The translations under genes were made by a program, and so were the position numbers. The notes under the pieces are model-generated. The model did no database searches, was not told the origin of the DNA, and saw only the letters and a program-made list of their open reading frames with translations. Below, one piece after another: positions 5,215-7,345 of a DNA stretch of 7,345 nucleotides; position 1 is the first letter of the stretch, and every line of letters begins with the position of its first letter. Source of the stretch: Actinomycetota bacterium (GTDB lineage: Bacteria; Actinomycetota; Humimicrobiia; Humimicrobiales; Humimicrobiaceae); assembly GCA_003155275.1 (NCBI GenBank), contig PMCC01000030.1:27796-35140 (forward strand). The letters are read 5' to 3'.

Positions 5215-7095
5215 TTGAATTATAACACTATAGTTATTGGAGCAGGAATTTCAGGTTTAACAGCTGCGAGTCTTCTTGCAAAAAGTGGACTTAAAGTAGC
5301 ACTTATTGATAGCAATTTTAAGCCTGGAGGTTCTTGTGGAATATTTAAAAGAGAAAGCATAATCTTCGATCAAGGTTCTTCCATGCTTTATGGTTTTGGT
5401 GAGGATGGTTTTAATCCTCATAGATTTGTTTTTAACTGCCTGGCCGAGCCATTTAATGTAATAAAACATGAATTATTATATAGTGTAAATTTTAAAGGAA
5501 AAAAAATTAAATTCTGGCCCGATGTTGATAAATTCATAAATGAACTGTCAGAAGTATTTCCATCACAGACAAAAAATATCAAAAAATTCTATTCTGATTT
5601 AAAAAAGCTATACAGAAATGTAATGATCGAATCTCCAGTATTTGCATCCCCTGACGAAACAGACAAAAAATCTGCACTTAAGCAACTTTTAAAGCATCCT
5701 ATTTCATATATCAGATTCCTAAGTTATATGAATAAAAGTACTTACCAACTTTTATCACAATATTTTGACGATCCTGAAATATTTAAATTCTTTGACAAGC
5801 TTACTTCAACTTATTGTTATACCACAGTAAAGGAAACACCTGCAATACTGTCAGCTATCATGTTCATAAACAACCATGAAGGTGGTAGTTTTTATCCTGC
5901 AGGCTCAACTCTTTATCTGCCAGGTAAATTAGAAAAAGCCATTGAAGAAAATGGCGGTGAAATGATACTGGAGCATACTGTAACTAAAATATTGATCGAT
6001 AATGGCAAAGCCAAAGGTGTTTTATTGGAAAATGGAGAGGAAGTAATAGGAGAAAATATAATTTATTCAGGAACAGTATGGAATTTATATGCAAAGATTA
6101 TTGATCAAAAGGATTCTATGGAAGAAAAAAGAAATTGGGCTAAAAAAATTATACCTACTTATTCAAGTATGGTTTTTTATGCTTGTGTAGGTGGCAGTGT
6201 TATTCCAGAAGATACTTCACCAGTTGAAATGCTGGTAGGTAATCCTGATGCAATAGACGAAACTGAAGTCACAGTATATATTCCAAGCTTAGATGATAAA
6301 ACTTTATGTCCGTTCGGCACCAATGTTGTTATAGCTATAGGACCTTCATTTAAAAAATGGCCCGAGCCTGGTGATAAAGAATATAAATCCCGGGAATATG
6401 AATTACAAAAAGAAGAAGAATATAATAGGCTGATCAAAGTATTGGAAAAGAAATTTCCTAAATTTAAAGATGCAATCATTCATGCAGAAATTTCAACACC
6501 AACAACTATTGAAAAATATACAAATAAAAATTGGGGCTGTGTTGCCGGGCCGAAACAATCAATAGGTCAGCATATGTTAAACCGCCTGCATACCAAAAGT
6601 GAGTGGGATAATTTATTTTTTTGCGGTGAGTCTACCGTAATGGGTACTGGAACTCCGGCTGTTACAGTATCGGGTATTAGTGCTGCAAATGCTGTCCTGA
6701 AAAAAAATAACCTTAAAGAATTTATATATGATAAGAGTATAAAGAATTATGTCAATGTTTTAGAAAAGCCAGTCACTACAGAGAAATTATATAATGGATT
6801 TAATGAATCTGAAAAAGAAATAGTAATTTTGGCTTCAGAATGTCTATATTGTGAAGATCCTGAATGTATGTCTGACTGTAATCTTGATATTAGGGGAATT
6901 ATGAGAAGAGTTTCGGTTGGAAATTTTTGTGGTGCATTAAAAATTATTAATAAATACCTGGAATTTAATTCATTCAGTACTATTGATTTTAAACTTTGTG
7001 AAGGTACGTGTATAAGGAAAAAATTTGCTGGTGAATCAGTGAAAATTGAAATGATAATAGAATATTTAAAGGCTAATCTTTCTAATTCAAATTAA
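5215..7095 (+). CDS. CrtI/CrtISO-like flavoprotein with C-terminal GltD/DPD-type Fe-S domain
   Basis: The 626-residue protein combines two modules. Residues 1 to about 500 form a phytoene desaturase/carotenoid isomerase-like flavoprotein (COG1233 type). They carry the dinucleotide motif GAGISG at 9-14, an acidic D32 ending strand 2, PGGSCG at 37-42, FDQGSSMLYG after it, and the C-terminal FAD motif CGESTVMGTGTPAVTVSG starting at C470. Residues about 535-620 resemble the Fe-S domain of glutamate synthase small subunit and dihydropyrimidine dehydrogenase: C543-x2-C546-x4-C551-x3-C555, then NLDI, a GNFCGALKIINKY helix and C595-x3-C599. The first Cys of the usual CPxxCExxC motif is absent (Asp591 by spacing). 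The TTG start is the only option: an in-frame TAA (5206-5208) lies just upstream and FAD motif residue G9 follows closely. Only a weak GGA (5201-5203) serves as ribosome site. The substrate is probably a carotenoid, judged by neighbours and family. The electron partner is unknown. Confidence 0.85.
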   Translation: MNYNTIVIGAGISGLTAASLLAKSGLKVALIDSNFKPGGSCGIFKRESIIFDQGSSMLYGFGEDGFNPHRFVFNCLAEPFNVIKHELLYSVNFKGKKIKFWPDVDKFINELSEVFPSQTKNIKKFYSDLKKLYRNVMIESPVFASPDETDKKSALKQLLKHPISYIRFLSYMNKSTYQLLSQYFDDPEIFKFFDKLTSTYCYTTVKETPAILSAIMFINNHEGGSFYPAGSTLYLPGKLEKAIEENGGEMILEHTVTKILIDNGKAKGVLLENGEEVIGENIIYSGTVWNLYAKIIDQKDSMEEKRNWAKKIIPTYSSMVFYACVGGSVIPEDTSPVEMLVGNPDAIDETEVTVYIPSLDDKTLCPFGTNVVIAIGPSFKKWPEPGDKEYKSREYELQKEEEYNRLIKVLEKKFPKFKDAIIHAEISTPTTIEKYTNKNWGCVAGPKQSIGQHMLNRLHTKSEWDNLFFCGESTVMGTGTPAVTVSGISAANAVLKKNNLKEFIYDKSIKNYVNVLEKPVTTEKLYNGFNESEKEIVILASECLYCEDPECMSDCNLDIRGIMRRVSVGNFCGALKIINKYLEFNSFSTIDFKLCEGTCIRKKFAGESVKIEMIIEYLKANLSNSN

Positions 7096-7345
7096 AGAAA
7101 TAATTAAACGAAATATTATTTTTCAGATATTTTCTTATCTTGATTCCTATTTCAATGAGAATAGTAAACATAAGGATGGTAATATTGAGTTTGTCTTATA
7201 TGATTTAAATATTCTCTTAAATGGTTCTGACTGATTTCATTAATATCAGTAATTTGTAAATATTCAAATAATCTTTCTAAATCAGCATTTCAAAAAGAAC
7301 CAAAAACGCCTATCCTGCATTAAAACAAAAACTGGTGAAATTACC
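7096..7345. other. Right-end non-coding stretch with recombinase debris
   Basis: The 56 bases after the flavoprotein stop show no convincing terminator, only a poor GAAATAT...ATATTTTC pairing. The minus-strand recombinase fragment then covers 7152-7289. The last 55 bases (7291-7345) are open in plus-strand frames to the window edge but match nothing I recognise, so a gene continuing to the right can be neither claimed nor excluded. Confidence 0.5.
7152..7289 (-). pseudogene. Internal fragment of a tyrosine recombinase core-binding domain
   Basis: On the minus strand an open stretch of 45 codons, bounded by stops at 7292-7290 and 7154-7152, reads A-D-L-E-R-L-F-E-Y-L followed by ITDINEISQNHLREYLNHIR. 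This fits the second half of the core-binding domain of XerC/XerD-like integrases (pattern: YxxDLxxFxxYLxxxxIxEITxxxLRxYLxxL). It has no start codon for this frame, no preceding S-x-x-T-x-x-x-Y segment and no catalytic domain, so it is a relic. It covers a different part of the domain from the fragment at 2512-2610. The order of the two on the minus strand rules out one gene simply split by the four-gene insert. Confidence 0.45.

Noticed and set aside
3447..6479. Minus-strand open frames inside the crtQ-like, SOUL and flavoprotein genes
   Set aside because: Each overlaps a confidently assigned gene on the plus strand, with low-complexity products and no family motifs.
2512..7289. One recombinase gene split by insertion of the four-gene block
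   Set aside because: On the minus strand the N-terminal half would have to lie at the right; the observed order is reversed, so two copies or a rearrangement are required.
1..7345. CRISPR array, insertion-sequence ends or riboswitch
   Set aside because: No regularly spaced direct repeats, no transposase gene with terminal repeats, and no recognised riboswitch core were seen.

Overview
The window joins a conserved housekeeping gene to an AT-rich accessory segment. The left 2.2 kb is a complete gene for a Tex-family RNA-binding transcription accessory protein. It is noticeably richer in G+C than the rest: hand counts of single 60-base lines give 30/60 at 421-480 and 1381-1440 and 21/60 at 901-960, against 15/60 at 3001-3060 and 14/60 at 5701-5760. 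The host is a low-GC bacterium. Two TTG starts, the AT-rich codons and a GltD-type iron-sulfur domain would suit an anaerobic Firmicute-like or candidate-phylum lineage, but the sequence does not fix the phylum.

Layout: tex (48-2225, +); a 616-base non-coding stretch (2226-2841) holding an AT-rich hairpin, an 18-base match to the universally conserved 3' core of RNase P RNA, and a broken N-terminal fragment of a tyrosine recombinase on the minus strand; then four co-directional plus-strand genes. These are a CrtQ-like family 2 glycosyltransferase (2842-3948), a CrtO-like acyltransferase (3956-4447), a SOUL/HBP heme-binding-type protein (4575-5129) and a carotenoid desaturase/isomerase-like flavoprotein with a C-terminal GltD/DPD-type iron-sulfur domain (5215-7095). 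The last 250 bases contain a second, different tyrosine recombinase fragment, also on the minus strand.

How the genes may work together: CrtQ and CrtO are the last two enzymes of staphyloxanthin-type C30 carotenoid synthesis; they glycosylate a carotenoid carboxylate and then acylate the sugar. Here they sit 7 bases apart and are followed by a CrtI/CrtISO-superfamily oxidoreductase, so the block looks like a small pathway for tailoring a polyisoprenoid or carotenoid lipid. No squalene/phytoene synthase (CrtM/CrtB) is in the window, so the backbone would have to be made elsewhere, or the substrate is a different lipid. The SOUL protein and the fused iron-sulfur module add a possible heme and redox link that is not part of the classical crt operon. 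Recombinase debris on both sides, the RNase P RNA fragment and the composition shift suggest that the block is an acquired island beside tex. That is inference.
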